Positions 22,396 to 33,268 of a DNA stretch of 64,000 bases are shown piece by piece (positions within the stretch are counted from its first letter, which is position 1; each line of letters starts with the position of its first letter). The position numbers were made by a program, and so were the translations under genes. The notes under the pieces are model-generated. The model made no database searches and was not told the origin of the DNA. It saw nothing but the letters and a program-made list of their open reading frames with translations. Source of the stretch: Deinandra increscens subsp. villosa (lineage: Eukaryota; Streptophyta; Magnoliopsida; Asterales; Asteraceae); NCBI GenBank assembly GCA_039602395.1, contig JBCNJP010000006.1, forward strand, positions 45,630,428 to 45,694,427. Direction: 5' to 3'.

Positions 22396-24007
22396 GGGAA
22401 AGTTATTGTACAAAGGAGGATTTTGCGTGCGAAGGGATCTCGGCCGCTCATCTGCGCGTTTTTTTTGGATTTGACGGCGCTAAATTGTTTTACATCTTCA
22501 TCGTTATTTTACACGCTTAATTAATTAAAAAAGAGGTGGCGTCTTTAAAAGGGTTATTAACGTCTTTTTACCTTTAAATGAAACACGCATACACAACTTT
22601 AGTTACGCATGAACAAAAAACAACGCAAACCTTAACATTTTAAACACAAATCACGCATATGTTTAGCTTTTTCATGCAATTGAATAGAAATCACTAAGCA
22701 AAACATAATCTAATTATGCAAACCAAGAACAAAAAAGACGCAGAAGATTATCATACAACAAAATGAATGACGAATTTTAAACACATCATCATAAATCACG
22801 CATTTACTTGTTTATCTACGTAAAGCAATAACTAAGATCAGAACAACAATATAACACATGTTCATTATGATAATAACGCAAACATAAAAAATAAAATCCA
22901 TCTTCTTAAAACCATCTTCAAAACAAAAACAACATTTGTCTAAACTCTATCAAAAGAACCCACAAAATGAAATTACAGAAGCAAGGAAATCGATCTTCAA
23001 ATCAACATAAACTTCTATCAGCTGCATGATCTTCCAAATAGTTTAAATCTGGTCCTCATCAGCTATCCCCAGGTCTGCCAAATACAAAATAGAAATATCA
23101 TTCAACGAAGAAAATATCATGCCTTCTTCAGGTTTAGTTGACATTGGAATTGATGGAATGTAACATTCCTCATTTCTTATTACTGTTAATGACGCAAACG
23201 CATAATAAGTAATCACGCAAATAGTATTGATAAAAAACACGCAACTGTATTTAGTAATCACGCAATGTACACCTTATAAGTTGTTCATACTATACAATAA
23301 AAAAATATAACGCAACCTATGAATAATAATAACGCAAACTATTTTTCTAAGCAAATTTGGCACTAAAACTAAATACCGTAATAACGCAGTTTCATTAACA
23401 AAACGCATGCAAAACAGAAACATGTTGAAAAAATCACGTCAAAACTAACTTCAATAAACTCGATCTACGAAACAACTACACCAGTTAATCACGCATTGTA
23501 ACGATTACAAACATGCAAACAATAACTGATCTAAAATCACGAGAAAATAACTTTCAAAACGACTTCGATCAAAATCAAATCACGTAAACCAGCTTCATTC
23601 ATCATTACAACAGAATTATGTAGAAAAAACACACAATTCATACCAAACGCAGGTTCATGTTCAAGTTCCATGATCTCGATCGTTGATCGAATAGCTTTCA
23701 ACAATTCTATAATCGCTTCGAAAACGCAAAAAAAAAAAAAAAAAACTATCGAAAAATTTGAATGTCGATAAAAAGATTTAAATCTCCTATAGAATTTATA
23801 TATAGGGCAAGCATGTTCTACGTGAAAATATGAGGAAGATAAAAGATCCTGGATTATTAGGGCGCTAGAAATCACGCAACCCCTATCGTTTAAACGAGGT
23901 AAAATGATGAACAAGCCCATCCACGAAAAATCTAAAACTTCCACGTGTCGACTTCTCCTCCCTTCACACGCTTCGCACGTAATTTCTCCTTTGTATTTGA
24001 ACTTTCA

Positions 24008-24009
<2 letters not shown>
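22396..24009. mobile_element. TA-flanked element M4 (about 1.6 kb), ACGCA-rich
   Basis: The left end GGGAAAGTTATTGTACAAAG and the inverted right end (reverse complement AGGTGAAAGTTCAAATACAA) are related imperfect terminal repeats; both continue into CGTGCGAAG. The interior is AT-rich but studded with ACGCA/CACGCAA/AACGCAAAC motifs. The short frames seen here (for example 23043-23261 and 23537-23944, minus) have no homology I can recognise. Flanked by (TA)n. Confidence 0.75.
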
Positions 24010-24054
<45 letters not shown>

Positions 24055-24057
<3 letters not shown>

Positions 24058-24307
24058 AAAGTTATTGTACAAAGGACAATTTCCGTGCGAAACGTGCGAA
24101 GGCATCTCAGCTGCGCGTTCGATAGATCTTACGGATAGGAATAAACACACGCCATGATAATAAAAGGATCCGCGTGTTTTTTTCTCTAAAAAGGTATATT
24201 TGTATTTTTCTAAAAAAGGAATAACGCATAAAAATAACGCATCACACAATTACGATGAATATTACTCCCATATATCAAGCAACAAATGAAACAAAAAAAA
24301 ACGCAAC
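24055..24307. mobile_element. TA-flanked element M5, left part
   Basis: Starts GTAAAGTTATTGTACAAAGG right after a (TA)n tract, like M4, and contains AACGCAT motifs. It is cut at 24307 by the 5' LTR of copia element C. The matching right part lies at about 48400-48874. Confidence 0.75.
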
Positions 24308-24708
24308 TGTTGGGCTATTTATTAGAGGCATGAACATTAGTTTTGGGCTAGATAGTTTTTGGGCTTAAATAGGTTATGTTTAGGCCATGTGGGCCGATTT
24401 TAATTATGTTTATGATTGGGCCTTTTATGTTTATGATTGGTCTTAGGGTTTTAGGAAGGGTACTATATAAACCCTTATGTTTATGATCAATGCAAGCTTT
24501 GAATATACTAGTTCTCGATTTCTTCATATTGTTAGGATTTACGATCAGTCTTTCAAGCTTCAAGATAGTAGCTTTTCTCATTCAAGATTCAATCTTTACC
24601 TTAGATTGAGTCTCTTCTTCTACTATTCTTCTTGAATCGATCACATACGAGGATTCCGCACTTGTTTGTGATTAGATATCGTGTGTTTGGTTAGATTTCG
24701 GACCTACA
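24308..24708 (+). mobile_element. 5' LTR of copia element C
   Basis: A 401-bp segment starting TGTTGGGC and ending CCTACA, with a TATATAAACC box near 24464 and followed after 2 nt by the primer-binding site. No matching 3' LTR was found by eye between 46260 and 48400, so its partner is probably deleted. Confidence 0.85.
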
Positions 24709-24710
24709 AT

Positions 24711-24723
24711 TGGTATCAGAGCC
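24711..24723 (+). promoter_or_regulatory. primer-binding site of element C
   Basis: TGGTATCAGAGCC, complementary to the 3' end of initiator methionine tRNA, the usual first-strand primer of Ty1/copia elements. Confidence 0.9.
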
Positions 24724-25263
24724 AAGAATCTGTGATTCGAGGCTCTCACGATATTGATTCAAGCTGTTTTCTGGGTTAAAGTGTTGGTTTTTGAAGATTT
24801 GAAGGCTATTTGGTGTTTACGAGATCTGTTGCTGCTGTTCTTCGTATTTACGATCGGTTTTTCTGGGTTCTTCGGTGTTTACGACTGCTACGGTTGAAGA
24901 TCTTCATTGTTTGCGAGTTTACGAGTTCAACACTCGATTTTTATTGTGTTTAAGATCCGACGAAGAGTGTTTACGACTGTACTTGTGTCGTAATCAGTGT
25001 TTACGACTTTGTGTAATCGAAATTGGAGTTTACGACTTTGGTGGATCGGATTTAGGTGTTTACGACTTGCGGCGATCGTAATCAGGTAATCGTAATCGTG
25101 TTTACGATTCTGTTTGTCAGTTTTGTGTTTGCGATTTTGGTGTGATCGTAATTAGGAGTTCACGATCGTAATCAAGTGTTTACGATCGTAATCAAGTGGT
25201 TCTTATCGTAATCTCATTTTTTGGACGTTTGGAATTTAGATTTAAGTTCCCTAAGCTTTCGTA
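24724..25263 (+). other. leader of element C with GTGTTTACGA repeats
   Basis: Between the primer site and the gag start. From 24847 to 25200 it carries about ten copies of GTGTTTACGA(C/T), often followed by TCGTAATC. In the stretch 24970-25060 they are spaced about 29-30 bp. No coding role is evident. Confidence 0.7.
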
Positions 25264-26229
25264 ATGGATTTCGAACCAAGTATGTATCAGAAGTTGGATT
25301 TTGAGATTGGATCCATCACTCGCCCACCTAGACTCACCTCGGCAGATAACTTTCTGGAATGGAAATATAGGTTTGAAAACCACTTGAAGAGTGTAGACCT
25401 AAGACTTTGGAGAGCAGTAATTCATGGACCATTCACACCTACACACTCAGAAGGAGTTAATGCAGGGAAGGTTAAGACGGAAGATGAGTATGATGATGAT
25501 GATTAGGAAAGATGCAACAAAGCAGAAAGAGCATTTGCCATCATGACTATGGCACTGAAACCAGATATTGCTCAAGGATTTAAGCACTACAAGACTGCTA
25601 AGCAACTCTGGAATGCTTTGGTTGTTGCATATGAAGGAAATCCTGACATAAAGGCAAGTCGTAAGCAAATGCTGACGCAAAAGTTTAATCTGTTCAACCA
25701 TGTACACGGTGAATCCTTTGAAGCACAGGTGCAGAGGTTTGTGTCTCTGATGGCTGAAATGTCCAGCTACAATGTTGAACCAGACAAGGAAGACAAGAAT
25801 CTGAAACTGTTGAATAGTTTACCCAAATCTTGGAACACCAACATCTCTATCATTAAGGACAACAACAAGCTGAGTGAACTATCTCTTGATGAGTTGATCA
25901 ACAAACTCAAGTCCAAACTAATTGATGACAAGCAGAGAGAGTTAAACCATATAAGCTCTCTTAGTTTTGCGGGAAAACTAAATCAAGCACTGTTGACAGA
26001 AGATGTGGAGACTAAGCAAGATGGAAAGTCAACTGGGAGTGGACCAAGCTCTGTCGCAAAGTCAACTGCTTTTGTGGCACAACCTCAAGGAAGTTCAAGT
26101 GGAGGCGTCAACCCTGATGCTACAAATGATCCCAATTTTGCTCTCGGTATGGGTTTTATGAACAGTTACCACGCTCTCATGGCCGGAACTCTTGTGCCTA
26201 CTGATATGTTATCGGGTGAGCTAAACTAG
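25264..26229 (+). pseudogene. element C gag, N-terminal half
   Basis: Copia-type gag beginning MDFEPSMYQKLDFEIG, with NFLEWKYRFENHLK, then a stop after a run of aspartates (25504-25506), after which the frame continues to SFAGKLNQALL. The UBN2-like core (AIMTMALKP...KTAKQLWNALVVAYEG...LNSLPKSWNTNI) is clear from about 25510. In live elements it forms the virus-like particle. A further stop follows LSGELN at 26227. Confidence 0.8.
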
Positions 26230-28307
26230 ATAAATCCTGAAGATGTAGAGATGTTAGATGTGTCATGGCAGATGGCTATGGCGGTCTTCAGAGCAAAGAA
26301 GTTCATGGCAAAGACAGGGAGAAATGTGTGGAAAGATCAAGACAAGATCAGGATGGGGTTTGACAAAAGCAAGCTGAGGTGCTACAACTATGACGAGTAC
26401 GGGCATTTCGCAAGAGAGTGCAGCAAGCCGAAGAGAGAAAGGGGAGAAGAAGGGAAAGCAGGTGAAGGAAAGGGAGAGGCAAAAGCATTGGTTGTTCAAG
26501 AAGGTGGTGGTTATGATTGGACACCTCAGCTGAAAGAGTTTAGTCTGTCTCATGCAATGATTGCTGCAATGGAAAGGGATGAAGAGGAAGAGCATGCTTT
26601 TGTTGTGACTGATGAGAAACCTGAAGAAACTCCTGTGGAAGATAAGGAAGCCTTGGCTGCTGAGGTTGATAACCTCAAGGTATGTTCTGATCCTACTTGT
26701 GCTCGTATAATTCCTGGACTTTAGACAAATATGTAAAAATTTTGAGATAGAATTGTTTGAGATTAAGTGTGAAAGGAGATCTTTTAAGGGTAGATGGCTA
26801 AAGAATGAAGAGAAGGTTAAAGCACAAAAGCTAGACATAGTAAAATATCAAAAACTGGCAACTGAGAAAACTCTCCTGTATGACAACGTTAAGTTAGAAA
26901 TAGCTGAGCTTAGGAATCAGGTAGATGAGATCACACATAAGTACAATGAGTTGCAAGTTAAATTTGATGTGAATCAAACGAAAAGCAAAAGAATGTTTGA
27001 GGCTAGAAAATCTTTGAACTCCTGTATAACTGATGTTAGAATGGGAAAGGACAAGGGTGGAATAGGAATTAGTTTCCCAGACAAGGGCAAGAACAATGTT
27101 CCTCAAGATAACTCTAGAGATATAATAGGAATAATCTTTGAGGAGGATCAGATAGACAGATCTGAATCAGGAACACATGAGATAGGACCTCCCTTAGATA
27201 GTGTTCTGGTAGGAGTGACACCTATGACCACTCAGGAAATAGAAAATGAGAAACACATGTCTTATGGGTTGGGTAATCAGGATAAAATTGTGACAGACAC
27301 TTGTGAATCAAGTACTTCCCAGGAGTCATTAAACAATGATGTTGGACCTGCTGATAGTTTTGTTTCATGTGCAGATGAAGTAGGTATTGAAGATGTATCT
27401 GGGAAGGATGCAGAATGTTTGAGAGTTAAACAGTGTCATGTGTCGAGTAGTGTAGTTTCTGATTTACCTAAAGATGATGTACTGGCATCAGTGTCTGAAT
27501 TGAATGAGTCTAAGTCTATGCAATTAGTTGTGTCCAAGTCTTTAAAACATGTTTCAAATTCTAGTAATGCAATTCATGGTTTTAAAATTCGTGTGCCTAA
27601 CACTAAAGTAGGTCGTGAGACTAAACCCAAAGACTTTGTAGCTTATCCTCAGGTTGTGTCGGCTTTCAATAGAACAAACAAAACTAAGTCAGAGCAATTT
27701 TGTTTAATTACACAACCCGAGAAAGATACAAAACGTGTTATACACAAATGGGATGATAAGCCAGAGTGGAAGTCATCTTACCCAAGATGTTCATACCTCT
27801 GTAGTCATGTCAATGGACCTAGACTCATGAACTGTTTTCAATGTGGAAAACCATGACATTTTGCTGCAAATTGCTTAAATAGACCTTATCAACCATACTG
27901 TTCGCAAAACCCACGGACCAGTATGTTGCAGAAAATGATGGCAGGAGAAAACAAAAACCAGAAATAACAAGCTTTGTCTCAGGGGAAGCAGAATTTAGAA
28001 CCAATGAAGACTCAACAGTCTAAGGTTTTGAACACAAAAGCTCTAGTGACAAAGCATGTTGAAGAAAAGTGGAATGTGACTAGACCTCCAAACTCATCTT
28101 ACAAACCTAACGGAGTTTATCAAAGAAAAGACAAAATGAAACAAGAATTTGGTGAGAGGAAAAGGCCTAAAGTCAAACATGTTGTTAAACCTAATGGCAA
28201 ATCAGTAATTGAAAAAACAAAAGATGTCACTCAAACGAAACAATTGGTTTATACAAAATTCAAACTTGAGTGGACACCTGTTGTCAAGCCAAAAGGTAAA
28301 AAGGTCA
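26230..28307 (+). pseudogene. element C gag, zinc-knuckle and coiled-coil half
   Basis: Contains a degenerate first zinc knuckle (CYNYDEYGHFAREC, second Cys changed to Tyr). It continues through a Glu/Lys-rich region, a coiled-coil-like stretch (26753-27000), a long polar linker, and a second knuckle CFQCGKP*HFAANC interrupted by a stop at 27856. A basic region follows to 28307, where the Athila-like complex is inserted; the frame resumes at 42775. A long gag with two separate zinc knuckles and a coiled coil is also seen in Sirevirus B here, supporting a Sirevirus assignment. Confidence 0.7.
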
Positions 28308-29919
28308 TGATGTGTTGCAAACACATCCGATTTTCCTAAGTCTTTTGTTATGTATTTGAGTCCATTTGAGTCAGTTTCCATTTGTTTTAAGTGCTTTTAG
28401 TTAAGTTTGAGTCTTTGTGTCCTTTTTATTATTTTTATTTGAGTTTTGTAGGTTTTTAATAAAGTCCCGAGCCAAATTGAAAGTTAAGAAGAGAAGAAGA
28501 AGAAATGCTGAAGAAGTAGTTCCAGGCGTATCGCCTGGAACTTGATCACTGGCAAGCGATACGCGCGGAAAGGAGAGTCAACGGAGGGGTTAAGTCGGTT
28601 TGACCCGACTATCTTGTCGTTTGCAAGACCCAGGCGTATCGCCTGGGAGAAATAGAGTTGTAGGCGATACGCCTACAACTGTAAAACCCGCAGAAAAAGG
28701 TTTCACGATATAAATTCGAATTTAGGGGTTTGTATTCATTTATTCTTCGAACTTCAGACGAATTTCAGAGCGACCAAGGACGAATTTCAGAGGAGAAGGG
28801 AGCTGAGATCAAGGAGAATCATCGGAAGACCAAGATTTCATCACCATACGCTATCCGGTTCTTTCGGTTTCTTCGTTTTCGTCAATTGCTATCATGTTTT
28901 TGAATCAAGTTTCAGACTTTAGTATTTTTATTGTTCAGAATATGATTGTAGGCTAAACCTATTATGCCATCTAGACCGTTATGATGAGTGATTGATGTTT
29001 TGACTTTATTCTCGGTTTTGATTGATTGATTGATGCTACGATTCTATTCAATTCCAATAATTGCCATGCTTGATGCATATGTGTGTTATGATCGGATTGT
29101 TAATTGACTGTTAATGCTTAATTTACCCGCGAATGTCTTTCGGTTTAGGTAGATTAACCAAAGTAGTTAACTTTAGGGTTGATTGCTAAAGTGTAGTTTA
29201 GGGTTACCTTGAACTATTGCATTTTCGGTTGGTTGACTAGTTGATTGTAATGTGCTGCTAAACTGAAGACTTAAAAGGTATAGGTTTAACGGGTAGTTGG
29301 GTTGGTTAAAGTCTTAGGGTTGCGTTGTCTCAAAAGGAAGCGTCCTAGGGTTTTGTCTAGCTTGCTATTCCGTGTCATTCATGGTAGTTATTGGTAGCTC
29401 CTGTTAGTCTAGGTGCACCTTAGGTATATCCGAGGGTGGCTAGGGTAATTGAAGTGGGAAGGACTTAAAAGGTGAACCCTTGTTCGAGCGTTAGAATCGT
29501 TGTCTAGGAAGGACTTAAAAGGTGAACTAGCCACCATCAGATTAATTAGAACCGAGATAGAGTCAAGCATCGATTGCAAGTCTAGGTCTAGGTGGTATAT
29601 TCCTCTCTCATCTGAGTTTCTCCGAAGTTTCCTGTGTCCGTCTGTTTGCTCGTAGTTAGTTAAGTAGTTAATTAATTCTCAATTCAAAAACCCAAATCAA
29701 TTTACTCAAATTTCCCATTCTTAGGTCTAGGTTAAGTCTTGTCTATAGAGTGTCCTAGGTTCGATATTCCGGTCTTGCCCTAGCTATTCTACTATCCGAT
29801 AGGTACACTTGCCTTAGGGTTCGGTTTAGTTTAGGTATTTTCGGTAAAATTAGGTGTGTCTAGGTCTAGTTTAGGTCTAGGTTTTTATAGTAGTTTTTAG
29901 AGTCGTTCCGAGCACATCA
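28308..29919 (+). mobile_element. Athila-like LTR 1
   Basis: 1,612 bp, starts TGATGTGTTGCAAACAC and ends GAGCACATCA. TATAAATTC at 28709, preceded by three hairpin palindromes (28518-28680). More like LTR 3 than LTR 2 near its start (CATCCGATTTTCC in 1 and 3; CATCCTAAATTCC in 2). Confidence 0.9.
28518..28680 (+). repeat. three GGCG-TAT-CGCC palindromes in U3 of LTR 1
   Basis: 28518-28542: 11-bp stem AGTTCCAGGCG with loop TAT. 28629-28647: 8-bp stem CCCAGGCG with loop TAT. 28656-28680: 11-bp stem AGTTGTAGGCG with loop ATA. All are perfect. They lie 30-190 bp upstream of the TATA box, and would also be in the 3' end of the transcript. Confidence 0.9.
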
Positions 29920-29925
29920 AGTTTT

Positions 29926-29943
29926 TGGCGCCGTTGCCGGGGA
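29926..29943 (+). promoter_or_regulatory. primer-binding site, Athila-like unit 1
   Basis: TGGCGCCGTTGCCGGGGA, 6 nt after the LTR end; this form is characteristic of Athila/Tat elements. Confidence 0.9.
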
Positions 29944-30098
29944 CACTTGGTAATTGGCAAGATTAACTCTGGTCGTCGTTAGGAAATTTTGAGTCTTTTT
30001 GGTCTTTCCGTGTCTAGAGTCTTAGGATTTTCTGATTTCGAGTCTAGATTTTTTAGGTTTTAATTTTCGTTTGATTTTTCTTGAGTCATTCCCGTTAT

Positions 30099-31709
30099 AT
30101 GCCACACACCCGTTCGCGAGGTCCTCCTGAGCTTACACCTTTATCTGATCCCGACGCGGACATTCGTGAGCGGTTCCGCCTTCTACGCACCGAGCTAGAG
30201 GCGTTCATCATTTCCACCACCACCCCTTCGAAACCATCCTCTTCATCCCCACGCGACACCAAACCCATTCCATTCCCCGATCTCACATCCATGGCGGCAC
30301 GTCGCACCGTCCACGAGCAGGCTAGCGCCGGAGTCACCGAGGCCCGGTTTGCTATTGCACAGCCTGCTATTGCCAACACCGCGAATTGGCAAGTTCCGTC
30401 CCACGTCATCAACGCTTTGACGCATTCGATCCAGTTTCATGGACGTGAGGACGAAGATGCACCGATGCATATCTCCAGGTTCACGCGTATCTGCAACACG
30501 TTCGGACTCACCGGAGTCGCGAACGACACCATTTATTTGCGTCTTTTTCCATTCTCCCTTACGTCTCGAGCCGCCGAGTGGCTTGAGACGCTTCCGCCTA
30601 ATTCGATCGCCACCTGGGACGATCTCACCGCCAAATTCCTGAAAAAGTACCATCCTCCAGCTAAGGCTGCGCGTACTCGGGAGGAAATCCACTCATTTCG
30701 CATGGATCCCGACGAGCCTTATTCTGTTGCATATGAGCGTTTCAATACTCTTCTGAGCAGATGTCCGCAACACGGGTTGACGGAATGGGCTATCATCGAG
30801 AAGTTCTATAATGGACTTCCTTATTCGGTTCAAAAAGAGTTTAACATTTCTGCTGGAGGACACATGATGGAGAAGCTCACGGTCGATGAATGCAAACAAC
30901 TGTTTGAGAGCTTCGCACTCGCTGAACAGCAGACCCCCGGAGATCGGAGAGCCACCTTGGCCCCGACTCGATCCCTTGTTCCTTCTACTACCACCCGGGG
31001 TGTCCATCACATTGGCTCAGAGACCATACCACCTAGGGAGTTAGAAAACATTTATAAGACCTTAGAGGAAATCAAACTCCATATCAAAGCCAAATGTGAG
31101 CTGTGCAGAGGCGCTCACGACACCCGAGACTGCCCGCTTGCTCCCGCTGAGCAAGTGGATTATATTGGAAACCGAAACCAGTTCGGTAATTCGTTCCAGT
31201 CTGGGTGGAGGAGTGGCCAAAATTCAGGATGGCGAGAGGGAGGAAATCCACCTGGTTTTCAACCAAGGTATAATCAGAATGGTGGAGGAGATGCAGGCCC
31301 GACTATGAAGGAGCTTACAGAATTGGTGATGAATCAAACGCAGATCCTGCAGCAGATGAACGCGAGAGACGAGGCCACACAAAAGAAGCTGGCGGAGCAT
31401 GACACGTTACTGAGAAATCAACAGGCCTCGTTCTTAGATTTGCAGCGGTCGGTGGGAGATATTGCAAAGCAGTTAAAGGAGCTCAACAACCGAGGGGGTC
31501 AATTTTCCGGTAGCACCTATAAAAACCCCAATGCGTCGGTTAATGCTGTTACCACACGGAGTGGTCGAGTTCTAGAGAGTCCATCACCAGCGGTAGTTGA
31601 TGAAGAGCCGGTTGATGAGGAGATTGAGTTGGAGACGCCGGACGGGAGGGTGCACGAGAGCGTAACGCCAGCAAGTACCGCACCGATCGTCGAGGCTGAA
31701 GGTAGTTAG
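30099..31709 (+). CDS. gag: Athila-like gag, unit 1 (intact)
   Basis: 536 residues from ATG at 30099; the frame is open further upstream but has no earlier ATG nearby. A basic, Pro-rich N-terminus (MPHTRSRGPPEL) is followed by a retrotransposon gag domain at roughly residues 100-280, with RLFPFSLTSRAAEWLETLP, WDDLTAKFLKKYHPP, FRMDPDEPYSVAYERF and IIEKFYNGLPYSVQKEF. A zinc knuckle CELCRGAHDTRDC at about 333-345 is one residue short of canonical. A Gly/Asn-rich stretch and a coiled coil near 400-460 come next. It builds the particle. The frame is intact and CpG-rich, suggesting recent activity. The protein is identical to unit 2. Protease follows in a different frame. Confidence 0.92.
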   Translation: MPHTRSRGPPELTPLSDPDADIRERFRLLRTELEAFIISTTTPSKPSSSSPRDTKPIPFPDLTSMAARRTVHEQASAGVTEARFAIAQPAIANTANWQVPSHVINALTHSIQFHGREDEDAPMHISRFTRICNTFGLTGVANDTIYLRLFPFSLTSRAAEWLETLPPNSIATWDDLTAKFLKKYHPPAKAARTREEIHSFRMDPDEPYSVAYERFNTLLSRCPQHGLTEWAIIEKFYNGLPYSVQKEFNISAGGHMMEKLTVDECKQLFESFALAEQQTPGDRRATLAPTRSLVPSTTTRGVHHIGSETIPPRELENIYKTLEEIKLHIKAKCELCRGAHDTRDCPLAPAEQVDYIGNRNQFGNSFQSGWRSGQNSGWREGGNPPGFQPRYNQNGGGDAGPTMKELTELVMNQTQILQQMNARDEATQKKLAEHDTLLRNQQASFLDLQRSVGDIAKQLKELNNRGGQFSGSTYKNPNASVNAVTTRSGRVLESPSPAVVDEEPVDEEIELETPDGRVHESVTPASTAPIVEAEGS

Positions 31710-31734
31710 AGAGAAGCCGCTGAAGTGGGAAGCG

Positions 31735-33051
31735 GTGAAGGAGAAGAAGAGAGTGAGGTTCGCGCCGAAACCGATCACTGCTGATGATCTGAAGCGTGTT
31801 CCTTATCCTGAGAGGTTGGTCCAGCAGAAGAATGCGCGAGAGTATGGGCAGTTTTTAGAGCTTCTTAAGCAGCTTAGGGTCACTTTACCTTTTACTGATG
31901 TTATTAGACAGATGCCTAAGTATGCTAAATTTTTGAAAGATATGTTAACTAATAAGAAGAAGCTTGAAAACTTTTCTGATGTTACACTTGATGCCCAGTG
32001 TTCTGCTGTGGTTCAGAATAGGTTGCCTGAAAAACTGACTGATCCGGGTACATTTACAATTCCTTGCTCGTTTGGTGACTTGTCTGTTACTTGTGCTTTA
32101 GCTGATCTAGGTGCCTCTATTAATGTGATGCCTTATTCTGTTTTCATGCACCTAGGATTAGGAGAGTTAGAGCCGACTAGGATGACGATTTCCTTAGCGG
32201 ATAGGTCGGTAGTTAGACCCAAAGGAATAGTGGAAAATGTTCTTGTTCAAGTAGATAAATTCTTGTTCCCTATAGACTTTGTGGTGGTTGATACTGCATA
32301 TGATGCTAGCTGCCCGTTGATTTTAGGTAGGCCTTTCCTTAGGACCGCCCGGGCGTTAGTTGATGTTTTCGCGGGCACGATCACTTTGAGGGTAGATGAT
32401 GAGTCGGTTGAATTCAGGGTTGGTAAATCGGGTGACAAGAACAGCGAGTCCGTATGCTTCCTAGGATCTTTCATATCTTTGGTGGATAGTTGTGTTAGTT
32501 ATGTCACTGGTGAGGACTTGGTAGTTGGAAATAGGTTGGAAGGTGAATTAGTAGTTGAGGATAAGTGTGGGGAGGAGCCCGGGGGGTTAGATGCGTTGAT
32601 CGATAGAAATGATATTTTTGACCCGTTAGTAGAACCCGGAGATGAATTAGTGGTTGGAGAGTTGGTGGTAGTTAAGGATAGTTTGAGGAGAGCCACACTT
32701 GGTGACATTGGTGAATTTGATTATAGGATTGTGTTTAGTCCAAGTGTGGGGAGGTTAGTAATGGTTGTTGGTGAGAGTGACCCATCTTTGGGGTTCCTGG
32801 GTAAACTTCGAGTTATTCCGGGTAGATTTAAGCATTGGAGAGTTAAACAGTGGTTGTACTTGTTAAAGTTGGTTGCTTTATGGCTTAAGAGGTTGATTGG
32901 TAGTTGTGCAGTTAGGAACCGGGTGCAATCCGGTAGTTTTGTGGTCAAGGATGTGAAATCGAAGCCTCCGGATGGTTTGGGAGGTTGTTGGTTGTGTTTG
33001 GTGCTAATTGGTGAAATGCCCGGTTTGTATATTATTGTAGTTGTGTTTTAA
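31735..33051 (+). CDS. Athila-like aspartic protease ORF, unit 1
   Basis: The open frame overlaps the end of gag in the +1 frame; it has no early ATG and is open upstream past the gag stop (KPLKWEAVKEKKRVRFAPKP), so it is probably expressed by frameshift. Retropepsin core: FTIPCSFGDLSVTCALADLGASINVMP (active Asp in DLGAS, about 123 codons after 31735) and ILGRPFLRTARA. The remaining 200 residues have no RT or integrase motif; they are Val/Asp/Gly-rich and end in a hydrophobic, Leu/Trp/Val-rich stretch (KQWLYLLKLVALWLKRLIG). In autonomous relatives RT would follow here. Confidence 0.8.
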   Translation: MKEKKRVRFAPKPITADDLKRVPYPERLVQQKNAREYGQFLELLKQLRVTLPFTDVIRQMPKYAKFLKDMLTNKKKLENFSDVTLDAQCSAVVQNRLPEKLTDPGTFTIPCSFGDLSVTCALADLGASINVMPYSVFMHLGLGELEPTRMTISLADRSVVRPKGIVENVLVQVDKFLFPIDFVVVDTAYDASCPLILGRPFLRTARALVDVFAGTITLRVDDESVEFRVGKSGDKNSESVCFLGSFISLVDSCVSYVTGEDLVVGNRLEGELVVEDKCGEEPGGLDALIDRNDIFDPLVEPGDELVVGELVVVKDSLRRATLGDIGEFDYRIVFSPSVGRLVMVVGESDPSLGFLGKLRVIPGRFKHWRVKQWLYLLKLVALWLKRLIGSCAVRNRVQSGSFVVKDVKSKPPDGLGGCWLCLVLIGEMPGLYIIVVVF

Positions 33052-33268
33052 TTTTCTGCAATTTTTAGTTTTTGTGCCTTTTGCGTCTTTTGGTTTTGTG
33101 TTTTTGGTGTTTGCAGGTTATTCTGGAGATTCGAGAGTTGGACTATGAGAGTGTGCAGGTCGAAATTGCAGGTTTGTGCTGCAAATTTCGGCTAGAGGCC
33201 TGTTTTGGAGAAAGAGATAGAAAATTTTTGGAGGCCAAAATTCCAGAAAATTCTCTGGAAATCAGTCG

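Noticed and set aside
23537..23944. Minus-strand 135-codon frame in element M4
   Set aside because: Lies in a noncoding foldback-type element, contains homopolymer-encoded FFFFF, and has no recognisable domain.
30095..31010. Antisense frames over the Athila-like gag (and the same at 36529-37444)
   Set aside because: Shadows of the GC-rich sense gag; no motifs, no start context, and they track the sense codon pattern.
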